A stretch of 64,000 nt of DNA from positions 18,716-82,715 of the forward strand of contig JACPAV010000014.1 of NCBI GenBank assembly GCA_016180645.1, read 5' to 3'. The translations under genes were made by a program, and so were the position numbers. Below the pieces are notes generated by a model. It was given only the letters and a program-made list of their open reading frames with translations, was not told the DNA's origin and did no database searches. How positions within the stretch are numbered: the stretch's first letter is position 1; every line of letters starts with the position of its first letter. Of the stretch, positions 9,042 through 17,531 are shown one piece after another. This DNA comes from Nitrospirota bacterium. Lineage in GTDB: Bacteria; JACPQY01.

Positions 9042-10207
9042 ACGCGGCCTCGCAAGGCGGTCTGGTAGACGGCGAGAGTGTCTGTCGTGAAGCGTGCGAG
9101 CGAGAACATCCCGCGGGCACGCTGCCGGCCCGCGTCTCCAAAACGCCGTTCCCCCGAAGGCTCTTTCAGGACTCTGATCAGGGCAGGTGCGAGAAGCTCC
9201 GGGTGGTCATGCGGCACCACGAGGCCACAACGCTCATGTTCGACGACCTCGGGCAGGCCGCCCGTGTTCGACACGACGACCGGCACGCCCTCGGCCATCG
9301 CTTCCGCGACGGACAGGCCGAAACCTTCGATGGAGGAACCGGCAGGGAGACTGAACAGCACGAGGGTGTCGGCCACGGCGAAAAAAGCGGCGGCATCGGG
9401 CGCCTCGCCGCAGAATCGTACGGCGCCATCGAGTCCCATCGCATGGGCCTCCAACTTGAGCTCGGTCATCGAATCCCCGCTCCCCACCATGACGTAAGCC
9501 GCCTCCGGGACGGTCCGCAGAATCTCCGGAAGGGCACGGATCACCTCCATCTGTCCCTTGCGGGGGTGAAGATGCGCGATCGTGAGGATGACTTTCTTTC
9601 CGTAGAGGTCGAATCGCGACCGAAGATCAGATGCCGCCTCCGGAGCATGATATCGGGGGCGTGTGTCCACTCCGTTGTAGACCACGTGCAGCTTGTCGGC
9701 CGGCAGACCGTGTGATTCGGCCAGCGATCGCGTGAACCGACTTACACAGATAATACGGTCGGCCTCCAAGTAAGCCGGACGAAACAGTCGATCTCTCAGG
9801 CGGAGCCCTCGGCGATTCAGGTTTCGGAGCAGTTCCGTGCCGTGAACGGTCATGACGCGCGGAAGGGCCGGGGTTTCCATCCGCCCCAAAGCCAGATGGG
9901 CTATCGAACTCACCGCATGGAGGACGTCGGGCCGCACGCTATTCAGAACCTCTTCCATCGCTTCGACTCCCTTCCGATAGCGGTGGAAATCCGACCCGGT
10001 GGCATCGAAACGATGGATGTAGGGTCGCTGTCCGCCGGCATCCCACGGTGTTCCGGGGCAGACCACGTGCACTTCATGACCCAACTCGCCCAGACCGACC
10101 GCGAGACTTCGCGCATAGGCCGAAATCCCACCGATGAAGGGAGGGAAATCGTAGGTGAACAGAACAATCGTCAGTCGGCCCTGAGGAGTTTGCGTTTCCA
10201 GATCCAT
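9038..10207 (-). CDS. GT4-family glycosyltransferase
   Basis: 389 residues from ATG 10207. The frame stays open to 10702, but that part is antisense to the upstream flippase reading frame and reads as nonsense, so the ATG before LTIVLFTYDFPPFIGG is chosen. GT-B features: N-terminal FIGGISAYARSLAVGLGELG, donor-domain opening KVILTIAHLHPRKGQ, and the EX7E motif in IEGFGLSVAEAMAEG with GGLPEVV after it. Predicted to add a hexose-type sugar to a lipid-linked glycan. It overlaps the upstream flippase by 37 bp and the downstream flippase by 3 bp. Confidence 0.9.
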   Translation of the reverse strand: MDLETQTPQGRLTIVLFTYDFPPFIGGISAYARSLAVGLGELGHEVHVVCPGTPWDAGGQRPYIHRFDATGSDFHRYRKGVEAMEEVLNSVRPDVLHAVSSIAHLALGRMETPALPRVMTVHGTELLRNLNRRGLRLRDRLFRPAYLEADRIICVSRFTRSLAESHGLPADKLHVVYNGVDTRPRYHAPEAASDLRSRFDLYGKKVILTIAHLHPRKGQMEVIRALPEILRTVPEAAYVMVGSGDSMTELKLEAHAMGLDGAVRFCGEAPDAAAFFAVADTLVLFSLPAGSSIEGFGLSVAEAMAEGVPVVVSNTGGLPEVVEHERCGLVVPHDHPELLAPALIRVLKEPSGERRFGDAGRQRARGMFSLARFTTDTLAVYQTALRGRV

Positions 10208-11637
10208 CCTCCGAAGAGTGCACAAAATAGGAGCGCGAGTCCACCCATCTCCAAGGGCGTATCCACGGTGATCCACGCCCCCAAGGCCCAGAGCAGGGCG
10301 GCCAGTGCGGCGCCGGCGGCGAGGACTTCGATCTGCGACAAACTGAAAGTCTGCACTCGGGTTTTGGAGTTCATGAGGAGGACGAGGGGAATTTTGGAAA
10401 CGGCCGTCCCGGCGCAGGTGATCCACGCGGCGGTCACACCCGCACCCCCCGGGATCAGGAGCGGACCGAGTACCAGCGTGAGAATCATAGGGAGGCTGTT
10501 GAAGAGCGTGTAGGCGTAGGGTCTGCCCGTTGCCGCGAGAACCTCGCCGGCCGGCCCACCCGCCGTATACGCGAAGTGACCGAGGACCAGCAGGATGAGC
10601 GGCGCATGCCCGAAGCGCGGCTCCATTCCAAACGCTTCCATCAAGGGCGCCCCGAAGAGGAGGGCGAGAACCACGGCGGGAATCGTGGCCACGGTGCTCC
10701 ACAGGGCTGCGGCGCGCGCCGATTCCCTGAGCCGCTTGTGGTCTCCGGTGGTTGAAGCCTCCGCCAGCAGGGGCGACATGATGGGGGGAAACGCGGCACG
10801 AATCTTGACGATAATGAATGCCACTTCCGTGGCAAGGTTATACGCGGCGACCTGCGGGAGAGGGAGGTAACGCCCGACCAGAAAAATATCGACGCGGCGG
10901 GAAAGAAGGGTGGACATGTTCACGCCGCCGAGCGCCACCGAGTAGGAAAAAGTCTCGCGGTGAAACCACGCAGGGTGCGGCATGAACATTTGGCCCAGGG
11001 AGAAATGGCGCCGTGTGGTGACGAACGCCACCAAGACCACGGCGAATTCGGCGACAAGATGCGCCACGAAAGGTCCCTCCGCTTTGGGGATCGGCAGCTG
11101 GAACTGTAGAAAGAGCAGGGCCAGAGAAACCATCGCGAGAGGCTCAAACATCTCGATCCCGATGACGTAGTACTTCATGATCTTGAGACCCCGCGTGGCG
11201 GCGAACAGGATTCGAGCCAGCGTGGCCAGCGGAAGGATGGCCCCCATCCACCGGAGTCCGGGGGCGACCTCCGGCTTGCGGAACAGCAGACTCGCCACCG
11301 GTTCGGCGCCCAGGACCAGTCCCGCGCCGAGGACGAGGGATGCGAACGCGGGCAGCAGTATCGCCGTTTGGAGGCAGGACCGCTCACGAGCCCTGTCGGT
11401 TCCCCGGTACCGCGGAATGAAGTTCCAGAGTGCGTTGTCGAATCCCGCGAGGCAGAGGAAGAGAAGAACGTCGTATACGGCGAAACTGAGGGAGTACACC
11501 GCGTACTCCGACGTGCCGTAGAGTTTGGCAACGATCCAGAGAAAACCCACGCGCGAGGTGCGAAGCGCGATGCCGGTGAAATTCGTCAGGACCCCCCGGC
11601 CCAGCGAAGACGAAGGGGTCAAGTCTTGATTTGGCAC
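10171..11637 (-). CDS. Polysaccharide flippase-like membrane protein
   Basis: 488 residues with about 14 predicted membrane helices, of the same MOP/Wzx type as the product of 7467-9041 but clearly divergent from it. Having two flippases in one operon suggests two glycan species or two steps. The start is GTG 11637 or TTG 11622. Both sit inside the left arm of palindromic element B, so residues 2-7 (PNQDLT) come from the repeat. The first sulfatase gene begins with nearly the same residues (SSQDLT) for the same reason. It overlaps the next glycosyltransferase by 37 bp. Confidence 0.85.
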   Translation of the reverse strand: MPNQDLTPSSSLGRGVLTNFTGIALRTSRVGFLWIVAKLYGTSEYAVYSLSFAVYDVLLFLCLAGFDNALWNFIPRYRGTDRARERSCLQTAILLPAFASLVLGAGLVLGAEPVASLLFRKPEVAPGLRWMGAILPLATLARILFAATRGLKIMKYYVIGIEMFEPLAMVSLALLFLQFQLPIPKAEGPFVAHLVAEFAVVLVAFVTTRRHFSLGQMFMPHPAWFHRETFSYSVALGGVNMSTLLSRRVDIFLVGRYLPLPQVAAYNLATEVAFIIVKIRAAFPPIMSPLLAEASTTGDHKRLRESARAAALWSTVATIPAVVLALLFGAPLMEAFGMEPRFGHAPLILLVLGHFAYTAGGPAGEVLAATGRPYAYTLFNSLPMILTLVLGPLLIPGGAGVTAAWITCAGTAVSKIPLVLLMNSKTRVQTFSLSQIEVLAAGAALAALLWALGAWITVDTPLEMGGLALLFCALFGGWIWKRKLLRAD

Positions 11638-11707
11638 AACTTCCGCGGATGGGGGTTACGGGCGGTCGGGCCGCGGCCCAAGAAGTATCAAGTCAAGACT
11701 CGACCCC
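11615..11707. repeat. Palindromic element with ~27-bp inverted repeats, copy B
   Basis: Same terminal arms as copy A at 582-655 (GGGGTCAAGTCTTGA... and ...TCAAGTCAAGACTCGACCCC), with a GC-rich centre containing its own GGGCCGCGGCCC palindrome. It fills the gap between the glycosyltransferase ending at 11715 and the flippase starting at 11637, so it separates two cotranscribed genes while contributing the flippase start codon. Confidence 0.85.
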
Positions 11708-11714
11708 ATGGGGC

Positions 11715-12854
11715 TCATACGGGGTCGAGGACCGATTCGATGCGGCGGGCCATCACCGGAGCGGCGAAATTCTTTCGAACGTGATCCGATGCCGCGCGGG
11801 CGATCCGTCCGGCCAGGGCCGGATCGTCCAAGAGTTTCAGAATCCCTTCCGCGAATTCGAGCGGCGCACCGGGCGGCACAAGGACTCCATCCTCGCCATC
11901 GTGGATGATTTCCGGGATACCACCGACCGCCGTGGCCACCACCGGCACGCCCATGGCCATCGCCTCGATGACGACCCGCCCGAACGGCTCTTGAAGCGAA
12001 GGAATGGCGGCCACGTTCACCTCGCTCAAATAGGGCCGGATGTCCGGAACGGCGCCGGTGAAATGGACCGCGCTTTCGACGCCCAATTGACGGACACGGT
12101 CGGCCAACCGTTGTCTAAATCGGCCGCTGCCTCCGACGGGCTCGTCGCCGACGAGAACGAACTGTGCGTCGCGTTGTCGTCGAAGCACGTGCGGTGCGGA
12201 TTCGACGAGGATCTGCGGTCCCTTCCGTGGGATCAGATTTCCGAAATATCCGACGAGCGGCGCCGATCGCTCCAGCTTCAGCGCGCTTCTGACGGCTCCG
12301 GACGCGTTTTGCGCGGAGAAGCGATCGAGGTCCACCCCGTTGTGAATCACGACGGTCTTGCCGCCCACCCATCGCGCGTACGGTTCCCGCGAAGCCTCCG
12401 AATTGCAGATCACCTTTTTCACCCGCGGCGAGCGCGCGAGCATCGGATAGAAAGTCGCTCGGGCTCGCGTGTCATGGATATTCCGACAGTGAAAGACGAC
12501 CGGCCTCCTGGCGCTTCCCCCCGCCAGCCAGCCGACCGGTTTTGTGAGCATATTGTTGCAGTAGATCAGATCGAACTCTCCGGATTGGGCGAGCGCGGCG
12601 ACCTCCCGCGCGGCGAGCGCGAGCCCGATGACGCGCCGGGGCGCCGAGGCCGGAGACTCCATTCGTTCAGGCAGGCTTCGGATCTCGGTCAGCGGAACAC
12701 GCAAGCCTCGATACAGTTCCCCGAAAATGCCCGAGGAGGGCACGACCACATGGGGTTCGAATCGGGTCCGATCGAGGTTCTTGATCAGGCTGTAGAGGCT
12801 CCAGCCGGCGCCGCCGCCTCGAACGCATGTGGAAAGGAAGAGGATCTTCTTCAT
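11715..12854 (-). CDS. GT4-family glycosyltransferase
   Basis: 379 residues from ATG 12854 (MKKILFLSTCVRGGG); a GTG at 12869 would add five residues. GT-B fold: an N-terminal G-rich loop CVRGGGAGWSL, donor domain starting PLVGYFGNLIPRKGP, and EX7E in LQEPFGRVVIEAMAMG followed by GGIPEIIHDGEDG. Probably the first gene of the minus-strand glycan operon 12854 -> 7467, a GT-flippase-GT-flippase order. A stretch with the sequence TAGCAT sits just upstream of the GTG and could be a -10 box. The ferredoxin terminator lies immediately upstream. Confidence 0.9.
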   Translation of the reverse strand: MKKILFLSTCVRGGGAGWSLYSLIKNLDRTRFEPHVVVPSSGIFGELYRGLRVPLTEIRSLPERMESPASAPRRVIGLALAAREVAALAQSGEFDLIYCNNMLTKPVGWLAGGSARRPVVFHCRNIHDTRARATFYPMLARSPRVKKVICNSEASREPYARWVGGKTVVIHNGVDLDRFSAQNASGAVRSALKLERSAPLVGYFGNLIPRKGPQILVESAPHVLRRQRDAQFVLVGDEPVGGSGRFRQRLADRVRQLGVESAVHFTGAVPDIRPYLSEVNVAAIPSLQEPFGRVVIEAMAMGVPVVATAVGGIPEIIHDGEDGVLVPPGAPLEFAEGILKLLDDPALAGRIARAASDHVRKNFAAPVMARRIESVLDPV

Positions 12855-12889
12855 GGGGTGGAGGCCCACATGCTATTGCGTTTGGCCCG

Positions 12890-12924
12890 AAAAAAAAAGC
12901 GCCTCGGGGGATACCCAAGGCGCC
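12890..12924 (-). terminator. Rho-independent terminator of the ferredoxin gene
   Basis: On the minus strand GGCGCCTT, a 13-nt loop and AGGCGC are followed by nine T. It lies 20 bp after the ferredoxin stop codon and before the glycan operon, so it separates the two transcription units. Confidence 0.85.
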
Positions 12925-12943
12925 GATTAGACTCCAGGGGAGA

Positions 12944-13276
12944 TCAGGCGGCCTTCTTCCCTCCGAGGGACATCAGCTTGTTGTACTTTTCAGTGAGCTG
13001 CTCCTTGGATTCGACGATCTCCGAGTGTTTGGGGATGCAGTCCACGGGGCAGACATCCACGCACTGGGAAGTCTCGTAATGGCCGACGCACTCCGTGCAT
13101 TTGGTGGGAACGATATAGTAGACGTCATTGCCGATCTTGGCGGCTTCAACGGGATCATGGTCACCCGACTCGCCGGGGTAGATCCAGCGGACACCGGCTT
13201 CGTAAATCGCGTCGTTCGGGCATTCCGGCTCGCACACGCCGCAATTGGTGCATTCTTCTGTGATCATCAACGCCAT
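12944..13276 (-). CDS. 2[4Fe-4S] ferredoxin (YfhL / Allochromatium type)
   Basis: 110 residues. The first cluster motif is CTNCGVCEPECP; the second is CTEC-x8-CVDVCPVDC, with the 8-residue insertion typical of Alvin-type ferredoxins. A loop of ~35 residues separates the two motifs and a charged helix ends the protein (SKEQLTEKYNKLM). A strong ribosome site (GGAAGGAGAG) fixes ATG 13276. It is a likely low-potential electron carrier, and a possible partner of the 2-oxoacid:ferredoxin oxidoreductase encoded at 51932-54946, though the genes are far apart. A terminator follows at once, so it is the end of its unit or monocistronic. Confidence 0.95.
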   Translation of the reverse strand: MALMITEECTNCGVCEPECPNDAIYEAGVRWIYPGESGDHDPVEAAKIGNDVYYIVPTKCTECVGHYETSQCVDVCPVDCIPKHSEIVESKEQLTEKYNKLMSLGGKKAA

Positions 13277-13360
13277 GTTTTGCTCTCTCCTTCCGGGGTA
13301 ATAATTGCCGGAAACACTATGCTACGCCTGCGGGAAACAGGAGTCAAATCGGGGAAACCG

Positions 13361-13386
13361 TCAGCTCTCAGCTTTCGGCTCTCAGC
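13361..13386. repeat. Heptamer tandem repeat (AGCTCTC-like units)
   Basis: The stretch reads as degenerate 7-base units (cagctct cagcttt cggctct cagc). It is the only pattern seen in the 170-bp gap 13277-13446 between the ferredoxin and CYTH genes. Similar 7-base tandem arrays with other units occur at 24178-24209 and 45291-45324. Confidence 0.5.
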
Positions 13387-13446
13387 CACGAAATCCGAGC
13401 CGGTCCTGTTGATCCGATCGCTGCGCGCTGAACACTGATCGCTTTT

Positions 13447-13968
13447 CTACTTCTTCAGAGTCGCGATCCGATGCAGCTCGTCGTAGGTGTAGCTGGTCAA
13501 TTCGCGGTCGGTAAATCGAAATTTCTTCACCAGATCGTCGACGTGCTTCTTCGCGTCGTGAACCGGGGTGGTTGGGTCCACCGGTGCCTCGATCTTGACG
13601 AACTTGCCGATGTCCAGCACGTCGTCCAGGAAGATCCGGATGGAGTCGAGCATGTAGCGGGATCGCTTGCGCTTGATCTCCACGCCCTGGCCGAAATTCG
13701 CCTGCAGGAACTGGCTCATCTTCCCGCGCTCTTTGAGCGGAAGTTTTTCGCACACGCAGAGCTTGGCGCCCTTGACCGCATCTTTGAAGTAGAAAAGGAG
13801 CGCCGACTTGCCGTCCTCGTCCGTCTTGAGCTTGTATTTGCCGCGCTTGACCTTGAAGTAGACGTCCTTCTCTTCCCACTCTCCCCCGCGGCGCGCCCCG
13901 AGGTCTTTGAGTGTCTTCTGGACGTCCGTGAACTCGTCCACCCTCGCCTTCGCTTCAACGGCTCTCAT
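13447..13968 (-). CDS. CYTH-domain protein (class IV adenylate cyclase / thiamine-triphosphatase superfamily)
   Basis: 173 residues, close to one CYTH domain. The N terminus has the family signature with alternating acidic residues (VEAKARV), then YFKVKRGKYKLK, a basic strand IKRKRSRYML, and DDVLDIGKFVKIEAPV, giving the charged tunnel that binds triphosphates and metal. Known members make cAMP or cleave inorganic or thiamine triphosphate; which applies here cannot be told from sequence. It follows the VWA gene on the same strand with 57 bp between, so it may belong to that unit. The end reads as normal length. Confidence 0.85.
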   Translation of the reverse strand: MRAVEAKARVDEFTDVQKTLKDLGARRGGEWEEKDVYFKVKRGKYKLKTDEDGKSALLFYFKDAVKGAKLCVCEKLPLKERGKMSQFLQANFGQGVEIKRKRSRYMLDSIRIFLDDVLDIGKFVKIEAPVDPTTPVHDAKKHVDDLVKKFRFTDRELTSYTYDELHRIATLKK

Positions 13969-14025
13969 GGAATGTCAATACTCTCTACTGAAAAAGGGCG
14001 GTGAAATCAAGTGGCATCGTGGCTA

Positions 14026-15426
14026 CTAAATGGCCCACGCGATTTTCTCCATGATGTTCTGGAGGTGGCGCGGAGTGGAGCATTCGGAGGCCACTTGGCA
14101 GAAATGGCCGTAGATGTGCATCAGGCTGTCGCCCGTGCCCCAGAGGAGGGGACTCTCGGGGTTGAGCCAGACCAGCATCCGCGATTTCTTGCGGATTTCC
14201 TGAAGGACCCATTCCTGACCCGGCCCGTAGTTGTTCCGGCCGTCGCCCAGAACGACCACAACGGTGGAGGACCTCACGTGGTTGAAATGCTCGTGGTAGA
14301 ACTGTTCGAGCGCGGAACCGTAATCGGTGTACAGGTGCGGGTTCACCACCTTGCCCGTGAGGGCGAGCTGGATTGCGTCGTTGAGATCGTGCGCCTTGAA
14401 AAGATCCGTGCTCTCGCCGAGGTCCCCCGCGAACAGGAAGCTGCGCACTCTCCGGAACGCCCGCTGGAGTTGATGCACGAAGATGAGCATGAACCGCGCG
14501 GCGTGACGGACGGAGCTGGAAATGTCGCAGATGACGATCAGCTCGGGCTGGTTGTACGGCCGCTTGCGGTTGAACAGTTCCAGCGGCAGGAGATCGTGCT
14601 TGATGTTGTGGCGGAGAATGCGGCGGATGTCCGGCACCCCCGTGTTTTCGCGGTGCTTCTTGCGGGACAGTACATCGTAGAAATACTGGCTGAGGTTCTT
14701 GAGGATCTGCTGGACCTCCTTCGCCTCGTTCTCGCTGATGTTGTAGAAGGGGCGATCCATCAGGTAGTGCTCCCCGACCTTCCGTTCGGGCTTCACGTGC
14801 AGATCGCCGGGGAAGGCCGTTTCGATCTTCTTGGCCATTTCGGTGAGGATCCGGCGGAACTCCTCGGACATCGCCTGGATGACATTTCCCGGGAGGCCCT
14901 CGGCCTGGAGTGCCTCCTCGATCTTTCGGAGGTCGTCGAACAGAAATCCCTTGATTCGCATCGGCCGGCGGAACATGCGAAAGATGGGCGAGTCGGCCAG
15001 GTCGCGGTCCTCCCCGTAAAGGTCTTCGAGCATTTCGCGGAGGACTTCGAGCCGCCTCGGATCGGTGGAGAGGAGGTATCGGGCAAGGGGTGATAGGCGG
15101 TCCAGCAGCTTCGCCAGAACTTTCTCGATCGCCTCTTTCTGCGCGGGCGTGAGCTGGAGTTGGGAAAGCATGTCCCCCAGGCCGGGAAGATTGGCGTGGA
15201 GGCCGGTCGTCTGCCCGTAGAGGAAGAACAAGTTGTAGAGTTTGCGGAAAACTTCGAGGTCCACTTCACGCTTGATCAGGGCGGATTCGAGGACGGCTTC
15301 GACGGCTACGGAGTCGAGCAGGTCGATTTTGCAGAGTCCCTGCATGGCATCGAGAAGTTCCGCGGGGGAAACCTGCACCCCTTCCTCGCGAAGTTTCTGG
15401 ATGAAATCGAGCAGACGGTTCTGCAT
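14026..15426 (-). CDS. VWA-domain protein, CoxE-like
   Basis: 466 residues from ATG 15426 (MQNRLLDFIQKLREEGVQVS, the usual beginning of this family); the frame is open to an ATG at 15486. The N-terminal ~270 residues are helical; the C-terminal VWA domain has the metal-site motif CDISSSV (DxSxS) and VVVLGDGRNNYGPG. CoxE-type proteins work with a MoxR/CoxD ATPase to insert metals into, or remodel, other proteins; such an ATPase is encoded just upstream at 15778-16734. The partner enzyme is not in the window. The two genes are separated by a 350-bp stretch with a small opposite-strand ORF. Confidence 0.85.
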   Translation of the reverse strand: MQNRLLDFIQKLREEGVQVSPAELLDAMQGLCKIDLLDSVAVEAVLESALIKREVDLEVFRKLYNLFFLYGQTTGLHANLPGLGDMLSQLQLTPAQKEAIEKVLAKLLDRLSPLARYLLSTDPRRLEVLREMLEDLYGEDRDLADSPIFRMFRRPMRIKGFLFDDLRKIEEALQAEGLPGNVIQAMSEEFRRILTEMAKKIETAFPGDLHVKPERKVGEHYLMDRPFYNISENEAKEVQQILKNLSQYFYDVLSRKKHRENTGVPDIRRILRHNIKHDLLPLELFNRKRPYNQPELIVICDISSSVRHAARFMLIFVHQLQRAFRRVRSFLFAGDLGESTDLFKAHDLNDAIQLALTGKVVNPHLYTDYGSALEQFYHEHFNHVRSSTVVVVLGDGRNNYGPGQEWVLQEIRKKSRMLVWLNPESPLLWGTGDSLMHIYGHFCQVASECSTPRHLQNIMEKIAWAI

Positions 15427-15507
15427 GGAGGGGATTGTAGTCGTCGGCGCCGTGTGGGGCAAGTTCCGACTTGCACTGGGATTCATTCCGTGTCAAGAAT
15501 CCTCCGA

Positions 15508-15720
15508 ATGGATTGGCAGACCGTTGAAGTCACCGCAAAGAGCTTCAACGAGGCCGCACGGAGGATCTCGGCCTTGGTTGGGGATTCGATCGCCGAGGAC
15601 GAAGTTCGGGTGACATACTCCGGCTGCCCCTCGTGCGGCCACCGCGTCTTCGCCTACGACATCCTGCCGAGACCCCAGCGGCTCACGGATATCCCGGCCG
15701 AGTTCTTCCTGGGCGCCTGA
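15508..15720 (+). CDS. Small hypothetical protein with CPSC motif
   Basis: 70 residues from ATG 15508 (or 76 from GTG 15490). It contains GCPSCGHRVFAYDI, a possible half zinc ribbon, and otherwise ordinary amino-acid composition. It lies in the gap between the MoxR-like and CoxE-like genes but on the opposite strand. There is no clear ribosome site. It may be real because its codons look like those of neighbours and nothing opposite is coding, but the evidence is thin. Confidence 0.4.
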   Translation: MDWQTVEVTAKSFNEAARRISALVGDSIAEDEVRVTYSGCPSCGHRVFAYDILPRPQRLTDIPAEFFLGA

Positions 15721-15777
15721 ACCAACTTCCTGGCGAGCTCGATCGAGCCGCGGTCCGGGATCAGAGCCGGGAGCGGC

Positions 15778-16734
15778 TCAGTTCAGCGAGGAGCGGACGG
15801 CGGACTTGATGGGAGTGACGGGGGTGGAGGTGTCGGCGAGGACTTCGTCGAGACGGGAGCGGACTTTCTTGAGATCCTGTTCGTACTTCAAAAGCACGTT
15901 CAACGTTTCATCCACGAGCTTCGGATCGAGTTCCTTGGCGCTCAGCAAAACGAACACGCGCGCCCAATCGATGGATTCGCTCACGCCCGGTACTTTCTTC
16001 AAATCCATTCGGCGGATCTGCTGAATGGTGTCCACGACTTTCGCGGCCAAGGCGGCGGGGAGCTCGGGCACGCGGGTGCGGATGATCGTCGCCTCCCGGT
16101 CTTTCTCCGGGTAGTTGATGAAGAGATGAAGGCACCGGCGCCGCAGGGCGTCGGACAAGTCCCGCTGCCGGTTATTTGTAAGAATCACCAGGGGAATGTG
16201 GTTCGCCTTCACGGTGCCGATTTCGGGGAGCGTCACCTGCATGTCGCTCAGAATCTCAAGCAGAAAAGCTTCGAACTCCGACTCCGCGCGGTCGATTTCG
16301 TCGATCAGCAGCACGGTCTTCTCTTTTTTCAGGATCGCCTTCAGGAGCGGCCTCGGTTGAACAAAATCCATGGAGAAGAAAAGGCTGTCTTCCTTATGAA
16401 GGAGTTTCACGGCCTCGGCCAGGGAGGGGGCCTTGTCCAGAAATCCCTTGAGCCGGTCGCGCAGAATCTGTGTGTAGAGGAGCTGCTTGGAATACTCCCA
16501 CTCGTATAGGGCCTTCGATTCGTCAAGCCCCTCGTAGCATTGGAGGCGGACCAATTCGCAGTCGAGCACGGAGGCCAGAGCCTTCGCGAGTTCCGTCTTC
16601 CCCACACCGGAGGGTCCCTCGATGAGGAGCGGTTTTTCGAGACGCAGGGCCAGGAAGACCGACGCGGCGATCCGGCGGTCGGCCACGTAGCCTGCGTTCA
16701 ACAGGCGCTTCTCGACTTCTTCTATGCTGTCCAC
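15778..16734 (-). CDS. MoxR-type AAA+ ATPase (CoxD-like)
   Basis: 318 residues from GTG 16734, chosen because GAGGAAA lies just upstream; the frame is open to 16842. Walker A is EGPSGVGKTE (about 39-48) and Walker B VLLIDEIDRAE, followed by LVILTNNRQRDLSDALRRRC (sensor region) and the C-terminal lid. MoxR ATPases remodel proteins together with VWA partners; the CoxE-like gene at 14026-15426 is the obvious partner. Divergently transcribed from the SurA-N-like gene with only 23 bp between the start codons. Confidence 0.9.
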   Translation of the reverse strand: MDSIEEVEKRLLNAGYVADRRIAASVFLALRLEKPLLIEGPSGVGKTELAKALASVLDCELVRLQCYEGLDESKALYEWEYSKQLLYTQILRDRLKGFLDKAPSLAEAVKLLHKEDSLFFSMDFVQPRPLLKAILKKEKTVLLIDEIDRAESEFEAFLLEILSDMQVTLPEIGTVKANHIPLVILTNNRQRDLSDALRRRCLHLFINYPEKDREATIIRTRVPELPAALAAKVVDTIQQIRRMDLKKVPGVSESIDWARVFVLLSAKELDPKLVDETLNVLLKYEQDLKKVRSRLDEVLADTSTPVTPIKSAVRSSLN

Positions 16735-16757
16735 GCTGTTTCCTCTATTATTCTTCT

Positions 16758-17468
16758 GTGATGCTCGCGTCGCGCGTTTCCTACGGGCTTTTTCGAATGT
16801 CGCTGGCGCTCGGGTTGTCGGCCACGCCCCTGATGTTTCCATGCCGGGGGACGGCCGAAACGGCTTCGAGCCCGCCCAAAGCAGCGCGCATCGTGGACGG
16901 AATCATCGCAAAAGTCAACGGAGAGCCCGTGTTTCTGAGGGGAATGAAGGCCGATTACTGGCTCGCCCAGGGGGGGGGCGCCAAAACCAGAATCCGCGAT
17001 CGGATGGACCGAGTCCTCGACCGCAAGCTGCTCGCGCAGGAGGCGGAGCGGCTCAAGATGGGGGCCGGCGATGCCGAGGAGTTGGCCCGTGAAGTTCAGA
17101 AGAAGGTGCGGGATCTTGGTGCACGAACAGGCGGGGGGAAGGGTGGGGTGTCGCGGGAGGAAATCGAACGGTGGGTGCGGGAGGATCTGGCCATTCGGGT
17201 GCTGAAAGAAAAGCGGATCGGCCTCCTTGTCGTGGTGTCCGATTCGGACGTGGAGACCTACTATGCCGAGCATGCCGGTGAGTTCGGCGGGGCGGCGCTT
17301 ACGGGTGTCCGCCACAAGGTGGTGGATCGGATTTACCGGAAGAAATTCGATGAGCAGTATGATCGGTGGTTCACGTCGCTCAAACGTCGGAGCCAATTCG
17401 AGGTGTTTCTCGATGAAGACCCCTGGAAGACGTTCGATTTCGAAGCGTATTTCCAATCGGGGCCGTGA
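16758..17468 (+). CDS. Secreted SurA-N-like chaperone domain protein without PPIase domain
   Basis: 236 residues. A signal peptide of about 33 residues precedes a SurA/PpiD N-terminal-type segment (IVDGIIAKVNGEPVFLRGMKADYW) and long charged helices (RMDRVLDRKLLAQEAERLKM, SDSDVETYYAEH). No parvulin domain follows, so it probably binds unfolded outer-membrane or periplasmic proteins without isomerase activity. GTG 16758 and ATG 16761 are adjacent. A -10-like TATTAT at 16746-16751 lies six bases before GTG, suggesting a leaderless mRNA. A nine-G run occurs at 16970-16978. Confidence 0.65.
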   Translation: MMLASRVSYGLFRMSLALGLSATPLMFPCRGTAETASSPPKAARIVDGIIAKVNGEPVFLRGMKADYWLAQGGGAKTRIRDRMDRVLDRKLLAQEAERLKMGAGDAEELAREVQKKVRDLGARTGGGKGGVSREEIERWVREDLAIRVLKEKRIGLLVVVSDSDVETYYAEHAGEFGGAALTGVRHKVVDRIYRKKFDEQYDRWFTSLKRRSQFEVFLDEDPWKTFDFEAYFQSGP

Positions 17469-17495
17469 GTCCGAGTCCGGATCCTGCGCGGCGAG

Positions 17496-17526
17496 TTGAC
17501 TTGACCGGATTTTCACGCGATAAACT
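17496..17526 (+). promoter_or_regulatory. Putative trxA promoter giving an almost leaderless mRNA
   Basis: TTGACT (17496-17501) and TAAACT (17521-17526) are separated by 19 bp; an overlapping TTGACC at 17501 has a 14-bp spacer. The -10 box ends five bases before ATG 17532 and there is no ribosome site. The spacing is not ideal. Confidence 0.45.
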
Positions 17527-17531
17527 TACTC

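Noticed and set aside
10208-10702. N-terminal extension of the glycosyltransferase 9038-10207
   Set aside because: It is out of frame with the overlapping flippase and reads as low-complexity Arg/Gly/Pro sequence.
11631-13079. Plus-strand open frame of 482 codons
   Set aside because: It is antisense to a clear glycosyltransferase and ferredoxin, crosses the ferredoxin terminator, and its translation has no domain.
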